This document shows positions 29,434-39,696 of a stretch of 64,000 nt of DNA, piece after piece. Both the position numbers and the translations under genes were made by a program. How positions within the stretch are numbered: position 1 is the stretch's first letter; each line of letters starts with the position of its first letter. The notes beneath the pieces are model-generated. The model was given only the letters and a program-made list of their open reading frames with translations, ran no database searches and had not been told where the DNA came from. The DNA is from Vreelandella neptunia (GTDB lineage Bacteria > Pseudomonadota > Gammaproteobacteria > Pseudomonadales > Halomonadaceae): NCBI RefSeq assembly GCF_000712975.1, contig NZ_JHQL01000001.1:476625-540624 (forward strand). Reading direction: 5' to 3'.

Positions 29434-29468
29434 ACAAGCAGCTCCCTTTAGTGGTGCTGCTTGTTTTG
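29434..29468 (+). terminator. Terminator after the nptA operon
   Basis: The 9-bp arms ACAAGCAGC (29434-29442) and GCTGCTTGT (29456-29464) with a 13-nt loop are followed by TTTG. Confidence 0.82.
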
Positions 29469-29485
29469 TATATGCTCCCATCGCA

Positions 29486-29515
29486 TTGCTGGCACACCCC
29501 TCCAAACGTTATAAT
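29486..29515 (+). promoter_or_regulatory. guaB promoter
   Basis: TTGCTG (29486-29491), an 18-bp spacer and a consensus TATAAT (29510-29515), 52 bp before the guaB start. No clear PurR operator is recognised. Confidence 0.75.
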
Positions 29516-29525
29516 AGCGGATTAA

Positions 29526-31037
<1,512 letters not shown>

Positions 31038-31059
31038 CCAGCACGTTTAGTAAAATGGC

Positions 31060-31092
31060 GCGGCGAGCATTGCAGCTCGCCGCTTGCTTTTT
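31060..31092 (+). terminator. Hairpin between guaB and guaA
   Basis: GCGGCGAGC (31060-31068) pairs with GCTCGCCGC (31075-31083) around a 6-nt loop, followed by TTGCTTTTT. It can act as a partial terminator lowering guaA relative to guaB. Confidence 0.7.
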
Positions 31093-31134
31093 GGCCTTAC
31101 CAGCGACCCCACACCGCTTAACCGAGACCCCGCC

Positions 31135-32712
31135 ATGAGTGACATTCACGCCCATAAGATCCTGATTCTTGACTTCGGCTCACAGTACACCCAGCTGATC
31201 GCCCGCCGTGTACGTGAGATCGGTGTATTCTCCGAAATCCGCGCCTTCGATATCACCGAAGAAGAAATTCGCGAATACAACCCTAACGGCATCATCCTGG
31301 CCGGTGGCCCGGAATCCGTGACCGAGTTGGATTCCCCGCGAGCACCGGCGTGCGTGTTCGAAATGGGCCTGCCGGTGTTTGGCATCTGCTACGGCATGCA
31401 GACCATGGCCGAGCAGCTTGGCGGCAAAGTGGAAGGTTCCAACCAGCGCGAATTTGGCTACGCCCAGATTCAAATAGATGCTGAAAACGCGCTGTTCAAA
31501 GACATTAAAGACCACGTCGACGCCAGCACTGGCAAAGCATTACTTGATGTGTGGATGAGCCACGGCGATAAAGTAGCCCAAGTGCCTGACACCTTCACCG
31601 TGACCGCTTCCACGCCGAGCTGCCCAATTGCCGCCATGGCCTGGGAAGAGAAACAGTTCTACGGCGTACAGTTCCACCCGGAAGTAACCCACACCCTGCA
31701 AGGCCAGCGCATTCTTGAGCACTTCGTACTGGATATTTGCGGTGCCGAAAAACTCTGGACGCCTGCACAAATCATCGAAGACCAAGTGCAGCGCGTGCGC
31801 GAGCAAGTAGGCGACCGCCATGTATTGCTTGGCCTTTCCGGGGGTGTCGACTCCTCGGTTGTGGCGGCGCTGCTGCACAAAGCCATTGGCGACCAGCTGA
31901 CCTGTGTATTCGTCGATAACGGCCTGCTACGCAAAAACGAAGGCGACCAAGTCATGGAAACCTTCGCCAAGCACATGGGCGTGAAGGTGATTCGTGTCGA
32001 CGCCGAAGAGCTGTTCCTCGGCAAGCTTGCGAGCGAGAAAGACCCGGAAGCCAAGCGCAAAATTATCGGCAACACCTTTATCGACGTGTTCGATGAAGAA
32101 GCCAGCAAAATCGACGGCGTCGACTTCCTGGCCCAGGGCACCATCTACCCGGACGTGATCGAATCCGCGGCCTCTAAAACCGGCAAAGCCCACGTGATCA
32201 AATCCCACCACAACGTTGGTGGTCTGCCGGAAACCATGAAGCTCAAGCTGGTCGAGCCGCTGCGCGAACTGTTTAAAGACGAAGTGCGCAAACTCGGCCT
32301 CGAACTCGGCCTGCCTTACGATATGGTCTACCGCCACCCGTTCCCTGGCCCCGGCCTGGGCGTGCGTATTCTGGGTGAAGTGAAGAAAGAGTACGCCGAT
32401 ATCCTGCGTGATGCCGACGCCATCTACATCGAAGAACTGCGCGCCGCCGGTTGGTACGAAAAAACCAGCCAAGCCTTCGCCGTGTTCCTACCGGTGAAAT
32501 CGGTAGGCGTCGTCGGCGACGGCCGCCGCTACGAATGGGTCATCGCGCTACGCGCCGTCGAAACCATCGACTTCATGACCGCCCGCTGGGCGCACCTGCC
32601 CTACGAGCTGCTGGAGAAGGTCTCCAACCGTATTATCAATGAGTTGGAAGGCGTCTCGCGGGTGACCTATGATGTGAGTAGTAAGCCGCCTGCTACGATT
32701 GAGTGGGAATGA
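31135..32712 (+). CDS. guaA: GMP synthase (glutamine-hydrolysing) GuaA
   Basis: Converts XMP to GMP. The class I glutamine amidotransferase domain has the nucleophile in GICYGMQ and the FHPEV histidine. The ATP pyrophosphatase domain begins at about residue 205 with the P-loop [14 protein letters not shown]. The C-terminal dimerisation domain ends KPPATIEWE. The ATG at 31135 is chosen because [21 protein letters not shown] fits the family; the frame is open from 31084. The 3' end is the attachment site of the island that follows, and the gene remains intact (525 aa). Confidence 0.97.
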   Translation: MSDIHAHKILILDFGSQYTQLIARRVREIGVFSEIRAFDITEEEIREYNPNGIILAGGPESVTELDSPRAPACVFEMGLPVFGICYGMQTMAEQLGGKVEGSNQREFGYAQIQIDAENALFKDIKDHVDASTGKALLDVWMSHGDKVAQVPDTFTVTASTPSCPIAAMAWEEKQFYGVQFHPEVTHTLQGQRILEHFVLDICGAEKLWTPAQIIEDQVQRVREQVGDRHVLLGLSGGVDSSVVAALLHKAIGDQLTCVFVDNGLLRKNEGDQVMETFAKHMGVKVIRVDAEELFLGKLASEKDPEAKRKIIGNTFIDVFDEEASKIDGVDFLAQGTIYPDVIESAASKTGKAHVIKSHHNVGGLPETMKLKLVEPLRELFKDEVRKLGLELGLPYDMVYRHPFPGPGLGVRILGEVKKEYADILRDADAIYIEELRAAGWYEKTSQAFAVFLPVKSVGVVGDGRRYEWVIALRAVETIDFMTARWAHLPYELLEKVSNRIINELEGVSRVTYDVSSKPPATIEWE

Positions 32713-32715
32713 TCA
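32698..32715 (+). repeat. Left attachment site (attL) in the guaA 3' end
   Basis: The last five codons of guaA, ATT GAG TGG GAA TGA, plus three bases. It matches 49892-49909 with three differences, all transitions; the two differences inside the codons are silent, as expected if each copy had to encode a working guaA end. Confidence 0.8.
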
Positions 32716-32760
32716 CACGTTAGGCACTAGCTGGTACTAACTGGCATTAATTTACACTTA

Positions 32761-32786
32761 AGCCCATGTTTTCATGGGCTTTTTTG
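32761..32786 (+). terminator. Terminator downstream of guaA
   Basis: AGCCCATG (32761-32768) and CATGGGCT (32773-32780) with TTTT loop, followed by TTTTTG. Confidence 0.88.
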
Positions 32787-32842
32787 TTTTTATGTCTGGC
32801 AGTGTTTGGCAACTGATGGCAGCGGGAAGCACCGCTTGAGCG

Positions 32843-33036
32843 TGGTATCCAAGGTGGTATTATCGAGTCATGATGCCATGAGTGATAGCCGATACCATGC
32901 TGCTTGATCCTGTGTGTTCATGGTATCGAAATTATTTAACTATCTGTTTTTATTGATTTAATGGCCTGGTTCTCGGGTGATCTTCCAGCATGGTATTGGA
33001 ATCGAAGAAGGATAAGACTCTTGCTGACCGATACCA
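32843..33036. promoter_or_regulatory. Cluster of six repeated TGGTAT(C/T) motifs, possible integrase arm sites
   Basis: TGGTATC/T occurs at 32843, 32855, 32921 and 32991 on the plus strand, and as GATACCA at 32891 and 33030. All lie between the attachment site and the start of the integrase gene, where arm-type sites usually sit. The function is inferred from position and repetition only. The region otherwise has no gene. Confidence 0.5.
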
Positions 33037-34208
33037 AGCTGCGCAACCTCAAGCCGAGGGATAAACTCTACAAGGTGAATGACCGGGATGGCCTCTACGT
33101 GGCCGTCACTCCTGCCGGTTCTATCTCATTCCGTTACAACTACTCGATCAATGGCAGGCAAGAGACAATCACTTTTGGCCGCTATGGCGTTGGGGGTATC
33201 ACTCTGGCAGAAGCCCGTGAGCGACTTGGTGAAGCCAAGCGTATGGTCGCCGATGGAAAGTCGCCAGCGAAGGAGAAGGCCCGAGACAAGGCGCGTGTTA
33301 AAGGGGCTGAAACCTTTGGTGCCTGGGCGGAAAAGTGGCTACGCGGATACCAGATGGCCGACTCTACCCGTGATATGCGCCGCTCGGTTTATACGAGAGA
33401 GCTGGAAACGAAATTCGGCAATCAGAAGCTGACCGAAATCACCCACGAGGACTTGCGAGCACTGACCGACGCCATCGTAGAGCGCGGTGCGCCTGCTACG
33501 GCGGTTCATGCGCGTGAGATTGTACTCCAGGTATACCGCTGGGCGACTGAGCGAGGCCAGAAGGTTGAGAACCCGGCAGACCTGGTGAGGCCTGCAAGCA
33601 TTGCCAGGTTTGAGCCGAGAGATCGAACCCTGACGCCCGAAGAAATCAGGATCATGTACCAGTACATGGGGCGTATTGGTACATCACCATCGATCCGGGC
33701 AGCGGTAAAGCTGCTGTTGTTGACGATGGTGCGTAAAAGCGAGCTGACGAATGCCACCTGGAGTGAGATCAACTTCAGCGAAGCGCTCTGGACGATCCCC
33801 AAAGAACGGATGAAGCGGCGAAACCCTCACCTGGTGTTTCTATCCAGGCAGGCCATGGATATCCTCATCGCTTTGAAGACGTTCTCTGGAGGATCGGAGT
33901 ATGTTCTGCCGTCACGCTACGATTCTGATGTCCCCATGAGCAGTGCCACGCTGAACCGGGTGATGACGATGACTTACAAGCTGGCTCAGAAAGAAGGGCA
34001 GTCCCTTGCCAAGTTTGGGCCCCACGATCTGAGACGTACAGCGAGTACTTTACTCCATGAAGCCGGTTACAACACCGACTGGATAGAGAAATGCCTAGCA
34101 CATGAGCAAAAAGGCGTAAGGGCAATCTATAACAAAGCCGAATATCGTGAGCAGCGTACAGGCATGTTGCAGGACTGGGCGGATATGATCGACGAATGGA
34201 CATTATAG
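33021..34208 (+). CDS. int: Tyrosine integrase (P4-type, DUF4102 N-terminal domain)
   Basis: A site-specific recombinase of 395 aa. The N-terminal arm-binding domain reads LTDTKLRNLKPRDKLYKVND and GLYVAVTPAGSISFRYNY. The core-binding domain is at about 95-175, and the catalytic domain shows Arg in MVRKSEL (Arg238), HDLRR (His335, Arg338), His in LAHE and the nucleophile Tyr370 in IYNKAEY. The start is the TTG at 33021: AAGGA lies 8 nt upstream and the family begins here; the longer frame from 32961 is not supported. It reads away from guaA into the island. Confidence 0.93.
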   Translation: MLTDTKLRNLKPRDKLYKVNDRDGLYVAVTPAGSISFRYNYSINGRQETITFGRYGVGGITLAEARERLGEAKRMVADGKSPAKEKARDKARVKGAETFGAWAEKWLRGYQMADSTRDMRRSVYTRELETKFGNQKLTEITHEDLRALTDAIVERGAPATAVHAREIVLQVYRWATERGQKVENPADLVRPASIARFEPRDRTLTPEEIRIMYQYMGRIGTSPSIRAAVKLLLLTMVRKSELTNATWSEINFSEALWTIPKERMKRRNPHLVFLSRQAMDILIALKTFSGGSEYVLPSRYDSDVPMSSATLNRVMTMTYKLAQKEGQSLAKFGPHDLRRTASTLLHEAGYNTDWIEKCLAHEQKGVRAIYNKAEYREQRTGMLQDWADMIDEWTL

Positions 34209-34249
34209 CGCTCGAAAGGTCAGCAGGTCGAAACGGGAGGGAGATAAGA

Positions 34250-36586
34250 ATGAATATGGAAGAAGAACGAAAGAAGGCTGCTGCTTCTTTATTGAAGGAT
34301 ATGGAATCCATTGCTGACCGAATGCGTGAGTTGATTGTCAAAATGCCTCCGCATGATTTGCTCGGTTACATCTACGCTCAGCACATGATGAAAACAATGG
34401 GAAACCAAATTGGGGGCGAAAAGCAAGGCCAAGAGGATGGCCCAGATGACGTGGTTAATGAAAACCAGTTTTTACTGGAGTATGTTCACGCGGTTCTGGC
34501 ATCTGATGCCGCACCTGCGGATATGGAATTCGACGAAGCACTGTGCGCTGAGCTGTTTGAACTTGGCCGAAAACTTAGAGAGCAGGCCATGTTCTTTGCT
34601 ATGGCCACCTCTGCTGATACCAAAGATGGCATCTTCGGTCCTAACACGGCCGACATTGAATTCCGTGCGAAATCCACTTGGGTCATGATACGCGGGAATC
34701 GTTATCAAGTTTTGGAGGGCGAGTTCTATCGCTACGTTCTGGCGCCTCACAATGATGTTTTGGAGGAGGTGTACGGCATTGGTGCCACCGATATTGCGGA
34801 AGGCTTTCAGGCTATGGCCGACGCCACTCGTTCCGGGCACGCCAACGCAATCATTGAGATGATGAAGCAGTTTGAGGCGGCAAAGGCCTTTTCTATAGAG
34901 CAAGGTAAGTCTATGGAAGACGCCATGGAGGCATGGGTTGCAGAAAATGCGGAGCAGTCCAAAGCGGCCCGGGGGGCGATGGAGGATATGTTTCGCGGTG
35001 GTATTGCCAATGTAAGCCGTCACACGAAGTTGCCACCGACATTGCTAGCGGACTTATCATACCAGCGTGGAGAAGATACTGAGTTCTTCGCTGCGGGCGA
35101 TTTTAAGGGGACACCCTTTCGGACACTACCAGCACGTAAGAAACCTCTAATTCAGCTTGGGTCGGACTACTACGCCGTCGACCCCTGTTTTGCTCGCGAT
35201 GCGGGGTATCGTGCGCTCCTCTTTAACCTCCTTCAGCGAAAGCCGGATTACAAGAAGGCCGTTAAAGATCGGCAGAAAATGATGAGCGAAGCAGCCTTTG
35301 CCGACATTCTAGATGCCCAGCTTCCGGGAGCCACAGTTCTCCAAGAGGTTTACTACAAGGATCCTGACAGCAAGCAGTGGTCCGAAAACGACACTCTAAT
35401 CCTGGTCGATGATGTGCTGTTACTAGTTGAGGCCAAGGCTGGTGCAGCTGCCACCATCGCATCGCCAGCGCTTGATTTTGGTCGCCATGCTCAATCAGTA
35501 CAGGACTTGGTACTCAAGGCATATAAACAATGTGCGCGCTTCTTCAATTATGTGAATTCGGCGGATGAAGTGTCCCTCTATCACCTCGTGGATGGCAAAT
35601 ACGAAGAGTGTAGCCGTGTGCGTCGCTCTGACTACCGGGTAATGGTGCCGATTGGGTTGACAGTCGAGTCGTTCTCGCCCTTTTCCACGTGCTGTAAAGA
35701 ATTACCGCAGGTTGAGCCTTTACTTGGAAAGCATGCTTTCATTTCACTGTCCATCGACGATTTGTTTGTGCTCAAGCGACTCTTGCCCACACCCGGGGAG
35801 TTCGCCCATTACTTGGAGGTGCGGCAAGCTGTGGCCGGGATACGCGGGGCACATCTCTTCGACGAGTTCGATCACTTGGGTGCTTACCTGAAGAAGAACC
35901 GGTTCGATCAGGATATTGTCGAGCAGCTGAAGGAAGAGAAAGCGAACATGCTTATCTGGGATGGCATGAGTGACATCGTCGACAGGAGCTTCGAGGGTGA
36001 AGAGTGGGAAAGCAAACCGTTCCCAAGTCAGAAGTTCCCAGAGGAGGTGCTGAAGCTGCTTGGAGCACTCGATAGCACCCGAGCTAGCGGTTGGCTTTCA
36101 GCGGAGAGTCATATCCGTGACCTAGGAGAGGAAGGCCGGAATAATCTGGCCAAGATGCTGTCCGACCTTCGAAAAACACTGCTTCAGCATCCCGCTCGTT
36201 ACTTTGTTCTGGGCGGGGATGGTGTGCCGCTCTTCGTTTGGCTTCAACGGCATGGCCACCCAATTGACTGGACTAAGGTGAACAATAAGGCCAGCGCAGG
36301 TGCGTTGAGTGTCAAGGCTACTAACGTCATTGGCGTCGTGGCTGAAGTTAGTGCTGAAGGCACGTATCTCCAGGCGCAGCCTTTCGAAGTCTACATACCG
36401 ACAGAACGTACGGAAGAAAACGCCCACATTTACGAAGACGCGGCGAGAATGGCTAACCCTGCACGTACAGTCAATCTCAACCGGGAAAAACAACTCTCCC
36501 CTAGTCGCAAGAGCAAAAAAATTGGACGTAATGTCCCTTGTCCATGCGGCAGTGGCATGAAATACAAGAGGTGTCATGGTCGGTAA
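34250..36586 (+). CDS. Large SEC-C zinc-motif protein with possible PD-(D/E)xK nuclease core
   Basis: A 778-aa protein of unrecognised family. The last 20 residues are a SEC-C zinc motif (NVPCPCGSGMKYKRCHG) as in SecA and many uncharacterised proteins. In the middle, DTLILVDDVLLLVEAKAG has the pattern of a PD-(D/E)xK nuclease (Asp381, Glu394, Lys396), and a following helix carries Q and K residues (QSVQDLVLKAYKQ). The N-terminal 250 residues are helical. The start ATG 34250 has GGAGG 9 nt upstream; an ATG two codons later is an alternative. It is directly downstream of int. A defence role is only inferred from the nuclease pattern and the island setting. Confidence 0.75.
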   Translation: MNMEEERKKAAASLLKDMESIADRMRELIVKMPPHDLLGYIYAQHMMKTMGNQIGGEKQGQEDGPDDVVNENQFLLEYVHAVLASDAAPADMEFDEALCAELFELGRKLREQAMFFAMATSADTKDGIFGPNTADIEFRAKSTWVMIRGNRYQVLEGEFYRYVLAPHNDVLEEVYGIGATDIAEGFQAMADATRSGHANAIIEMMKQFEAAKAFSIEQGKSMEDAMEAWVAENAEQSKAARGAMEDMFRGGIANVSRHTKLPPTLLADLSYQRGEDTEFFAAGDFKGTPFRTLPARKKPLIQLGSDYYAVDPCFARDAGYRALLFNLLQRKPDYKKAVKDRQKMMSEAAFADILDAQLPGATVLQEVYYKDPDSKQWSENDTLILVDDVLLLVEAKAGAAATIASPALDFGRHAQSVQDLVLKAYKQCARFFNYVNSADEVSLYHLVDGKYEECSRVRRSDYRVMVPIGLTVESFSPFSTCCKELPQVEPLLGKHAFISLSIDDLFVLKRLLPTPGEFAHYLEVRQAVAGIRGAHLFDEFDHLGAYLKKNRFDQDIVEQLKEEKANMLIWDGMSDIVDRSFEGEEWESKPFPSQKFPEEVLKLLGALDSTRASGWLSAESHIRDLGEEGRNNLAKMLSDLRKTLLQHPARYFVLGGDGVPLFVWLQRHGHPIDWTKVNNKASAGALSVKATNVIGVVAEVSAEGTYLQAQPFEVYIPTERTEENAHIYEDAARMANPARTVNLNREKQLSPSRKSKKIGRNVPCPCGSGMKYKRCHGR

Positions 36587-36632
36587 AATGTGCTTTCACG
36601 GCTGACTAGAATCAGCTCAGGAGTCCAGATTT

Positions 36633-36645
36633 TTTAGCGGCTAAA
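36633..36645. promoter_or_regulatory. Perfect KorB operator, copy 1
   Basis: TTTAGCGGCTAAA, an exact match to the 13-bp IncP KorB operator TTTAGC(C/G)GCTAAA, lies between two convergent genes. No korB is present in the window. Confidence 0.8.
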
Positions 36646-36663
36646 ATTCCTGTTGGTATCCCT

Positions 36664-37677
36664 CTAGCCTCCCAACAGGAATTCTTTACGTATTGTAGCC
36701 AACGCTTTAGATACTGCTTGAGGTGTCAGTGGTTGTTGTTTTCTGCTTAGTAGCTTTTTGCCAATTTGAGCTTGAGTGTAGCCATAATGCTGAAGTACCA
36801 GCATTTTCTTCTTATTATCTGAGAGCTTAGAGTCGACCATCTTTCGAGCCAGATTGCGAAGCTCCGCTACGTCTGCTGGCTGTAATGTTAAATTCAACAT
36901 GAATAGGAAGAAATAGTCATCGATTAGTTTGTCTCCTGACATAGCATGAGGCTTAGAACGATGTGCAGACTGATGAGTTAACCTGGAAAGTTCGATATTG
37001 AATTGCGCAAGGGAGCGCTTTGCTTGTTTGTAACTTGGGTTCCACTCGTCATTGGTAAGTTTAGGGCGATGTTCTTTGCAGTAATTGTGGCTAAGCTCTA
37101 GTTTCTTGTGGTCTATAAGTTCAACCTCGTTTGTTTGTTTCTGCTCGACTGCGAGCATGAATTTTGAGTACTCCGTAAGGCTCCCACAGAATTCACAAAA
37201 ATTATGTTTTCGTTGTACGTTCAGGTTGACGCCTTTGGTCGCTGTTGATTTCTTCGGAAGCTTACAGGCGCAATCCCAGGTTAATTCGATTAACGATTCA
37301 ATGGTTGCGACGAAGCACTGATCTCTTTGGGTTTGTTTATCACTTGTCTTTATGAACTGGCGTAGCAGTTGGCGCTGCATGCGCACCATTGCTTCCAGCC
37401 CTATCAGCCGGATGATTTCGCTAAATCCAACCCCTGAACCACTGCCCGCAACATAGTTTTTATAACTGTTTGGGAGGGAATCCATGTATTCAGCTATGGC
37501 AGGATCGATCAGTTCTTGTATCAGGCGAAGAATGGGGTAGCGCCGAGAGAAGGCAGAGTAAGGTCCCCAACACGTTCTGAATTTGGCGATAGCAAGAGAA
37601 ACAGGCTGGGCGCAGCCTGGAAGGATGGCTATGTAGTCTCGTCCTAGGTCTAGCCTAGCTTGGTGTTCTGTATCCAT
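36664..37677 (-). CDS. Uncharacterised protein with zinc knuckle and C-terminal HTH
   Basis: A 337-aa protein of unknown family. A Cys/His cluster (FCEFCG near residue 165, then SHNYCKEH about 35 residues later) suggests one bound zinc. The C-terminus looks like a sequence-specific helix-turn-helix: GYTQAQIGKKL, then PLTPQAVSKALATIRKEF. The protein may be a DNA-binding regulator. The start at 37677 (ATG) has AAGG upstream; the frame extends six codons further. It is divergent from alpA-repA-repC, so it could regulate that module. Confidence 0.7.
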   Translation of the reverse strand: MDTEHQARLDLGRDYIAILPGCAQPVSLAIAKFRTCWGPYSAFSRRYPILRLIQELIDPAIAEYMDSLPNSYKNYVAGSGSGVGFSEIIRLIGLEAMVRMQRQLLRQFIKTSDKQTQRDQCFVATIESLIELTWDCACKLPKKSTATKGVNLNVQRKHNFCEFCGSLTEYSKFMLAVEQKQTNEVELIDHKKLELSHNYCKEHRPKLTNDEWNPSYKQAKRSLAQFNIELSRLTHQSAHRSKPHAMSGDKLIDDYFFLFMLNLTLQPADVAELRNLARKMVDSKLSDNKKKMLVLQHYGYTQAQIGKKLLSRKQQPLTPQAVSKALATIRKEFLLGG

Positions 37678-37763
37678 AACAACCTTATAGTCCAAAAATA
37701 AAGCTTAATCAAGTTGCATTGCTTGGCACGATGAAGCCTCAACAGGTAAATGGAGGTTCAAAC

Positions 37764-37994
37764 GTGAAAACAATGGCAAATAAAGTGCTCATCAATAGGA
37801 AACAACTCCTGGAGATGATCCCACTTTCAACCCGCACAATTTATAACCTAGAGCAGCGTGGGGAGTTTCCGAAGCGTATAGCGCTTACAAGCAGAAATGT
37901 TGCTTGGGATTTATCGGAAGTTGAAGAATGGATAGAAACGCGTAAAGCGTCTGGAATCCAAGCTACTCGACCTGGCAACACCATAGGGGCCTAA
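37764..37994 (+). CDS. AlpA-like excisionase/regulator
   Basis: A 76-aa winged-helix protein of the AlpA/HTH_17 type: LINRKQLLEMIPLSTRTIYNLEQRGEFPKR followed by VAWDLSEVEEWIETR (read in pieces). Such proteins control integrase excision or, in plasmid-like modules, repA-repC. GGAGG at 37752-37756 lies 7 nt before the GTG at 37764, which is preferred; ATG 37773 is the alternative. repA begins 4 bp after its stop. Confidence 0.85.
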   Translation: MKTMANKVLINRKQLLEMIPLSTRTIYNLEQRGEFPKRIALTSRNVAWDLSEVEEWIETRKASGIQATRPGNTIGA

Positions 37995-37998
37995 CAGC

Positions 37999-38892
37999 AT
38001 GGCCATCGAAATTTCATGGCTCGATTTAAGAAGTGCTGTTGAGAACGAGCCGGAACCTCTTGATTTTGTATTTCCTGGTTTCAAAACGGGAACAGTTGGA
38101 GCATTGGTAAGTCCTGGTGGAACAGGTAAAACCATGCTTGCTCTACAAGTTGCCGTAACGGTTGCTACCGGTGCGGATCTCCTGAATTTAGCTGATATGG
38201 ACAGTGCGTGGCGGCTGGTTACTGGTCCAGTGGTATTTTTAACCGGAGAAGATCCTGCAGACGTGTTAGATGGGCGTTTTCACGCTATAGGCCGACACCT
38301 CAACACCAGCCAGCGTGAGGCCATGTATAACAACCTAGCGGTTGCTCCTCTGGTCGGTTTTAGTGCCGATATGATGAGCGGAGAGTGGCGGCATTGGATT
38401 GAGAACGTGACTCGAGGTGCTCGCCTGGTAGTTATTGATACGTTACGCCGGTTTCATCAGTTGGACGAAAATGACGGGGGCCATATGGCAGGGTTGTTGG
38501 CCTACATGGAGCAACTTTGCCGAGCAAATAGAACCAGCGTTTTATTCCTGCACCATACAAATAAAGCCGGTGCGTTTAACAGTGGCGACGCTCAGCAGGC
38601 TAGCCGAGGCAGTTCTGTACTCACAGATAACGCCCGCTTTCAAGCGAATTTAATTGGCATGGGGGCGGCAGAAGCCGAAACATGGGGTGTAGACGAAGAA
38701 TGCCGCCGCCATTTTGTCCGATGGTCCTTCCCTAAGCTTAATTACTCTGCCCCGATCTCTGACCGGTGGTATAGGCGCCACGAGGGCGGTGTGCTCAAAC
38801 CTGCCGTGTTGGAGAGGCAGCCTAAGGCCAAAGGAGTATTACCGTTCAAGAAATCTAAAGCTGTTATGGAAGGCGCTGATGACAACTGGTAA
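37999..38892 (+). CDS. repA: RepA-like replicative helicase (RecA-fold ATPase)
   Basis: A 297-aa RecA-fold ATPase resembling the RepA helicase of IncQ-like plasmids and the AAA_25 group. Walker A is SPGGTGKTMLALQ (near residue 39), Walker B RLVVIDTLRRFH (about 145), and a following SVLFLHHTNK matches the RepA HH motif. It lies in a tight module: alpA 4 bp before, repC overlapping by 14 bp. Expected to unwind the iteron-bearing origin downstream. Confidence 0.85.
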   Translation: MAIEISWLDLRSAVENEPEPLDFVFPGFKTGTVGALVSPGGTGKTMLALQVAVTVATGADLLNLADMDSAWRLVTGPVVFLTGEDPADVLDGRFHAIGRHLNTSQREAMYNNLAVAPLVGFSADMMSGEWRHWIENVTRGARLVVIDTLRRFHQLDENDGGHMAGLLAYMEQLCRANRTSVLFLHHTNKAGAFNSGDAQQASRGSSVLTDNARFQANLIGMGAAEAETWGVDEECRRHFVRWSFPKLNYSAPISDRWYRRHEGGVLKPAVLERQPKAKGVLPFKKSKAVMEGADDNW

Positions 38893-39634
38893 CAAGGTCA
38901 CTCCAACTAGTACCAGTGCACAGGCAAGAGTGATGCTTTACCAGGCCAGCCAGCGCCCAAGCCTGATGGAGGCCGACTGGATGGAAACATCTTTTGGTCG
39001 CTGTCGCATTAAGGGGAGGCTTGGCCAGCGGCACGCAGATGTTGTTGAGGCGATTTTGCACTGTGCCGAACGTCGCCGTGATGTGTCAGATGGTGGTGTG
39101 GAGCTTTTGGTAGACCCTGCCAAAGTACGGAAAACCTTGTCAGACAGCCGGTATAGTTCCTCCCAGCTTGAGAAGCTGCTGGCAGAGCTGCGAGCAGCAA
39201 CCGTAACCATTGAAACGCCACAGTTCGATTTTCCGATAATCGGCGGCTTGATCGATCATGTTATCCCTTCACCTAAGACGCGCCCTGATCCCTTGACGGG
39301 AGGAGAGCGGAATCTGTGGAGAGTTCGGCTTGGTATCGCCTTGGTCATGCTATTGGAGCATGACCTTAGTCTGTACTATGATCCCGCCCCCATTGCTCGC
39401 TTGCGGCACGGGATTAGTCAGGCGGTCGCTCGACACATATTGACCCACAAGAATGACCCAGCCGGAGGGTGGCATGTTGATACTCTCATTCGAGCAGTCT
39501 GTGGTGAAAACATCAATAGTAAGAAGATGCGAAATGGGCGTTCCAGGCTTAGGGAAGATGCGGAAAAATTGCATGAAGTTGGGATAACGATAGATGCTGA
39601 GAATAGGATAAAGCGCCTCACACCCGCCCGATAG
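38879..39634 (+). CDS. repC: RepC-like replication initiator
   Basis: A 251-aa protein positioned and sized like IncQ-type RepC, the iteron-binding initiator. It has a basic, winged-helix-type composition (SFGRCRIKGRLGQRHADVVEAI; YYDPAPIARLRHGISQAVARHIL). The start ATG at 38879 has GGAAGG upstream and overlaps repA by 14 bp. Its final codons are formed by the first iteron, so the gene runs into its own binding array. Assignment by context as much as by sequence. Confidence 0.78.
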   Translation: MTTGNKVTPTSTSAQARVMLYQASQRPSLMEADWMETSFGRCRIKGRLGQRHADVVEAILHCAERRRDVSDGGVELLVDPAKVRKTLSDSRYSSSQLEKLLAELRAATVTIETPQFDFPIIGGLIDHVIPSPKTRPDPLTGGERNLWRVRLGIALVMLLEHDLSLYYDPAPIARLRHGISQAVARHILTHKNDPAGGWHVDTLIRAVCGENINSKKMRNGRSRLREDAEKLHEVGITIDAENRIKRLTPAR

Positions 39635-39696
39635 CGCCTCACACCCGCCCGATGGCGACTCACACCCGCCCGGTAGTGACTCACACCCGCCCGATT
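39613..39696 (+). repeat. Four 21-bp iterons (oriV) overlapping the repC end
   Basis: Four tandem 21-bp units begin at 39613, 39634, 39655 and 39676, each containing CTCACACCCGCCCG with variation at the first and last bases. The period of two helical turns and the position right after the initiator gene are typical of iteron origins. Confidence 0.92.

Noticed and set aside
32713..33020. tRNA attachment site for the integrase
   Set aside because: No cloverleaf is seen; the direct repeat lies in the guaA end instead.
39613..39696. Possible CRISPR array
   Set aside because: The four 21-bp units are directly adjacent without spacers and follow a replication initiator gene, so they are iterons.
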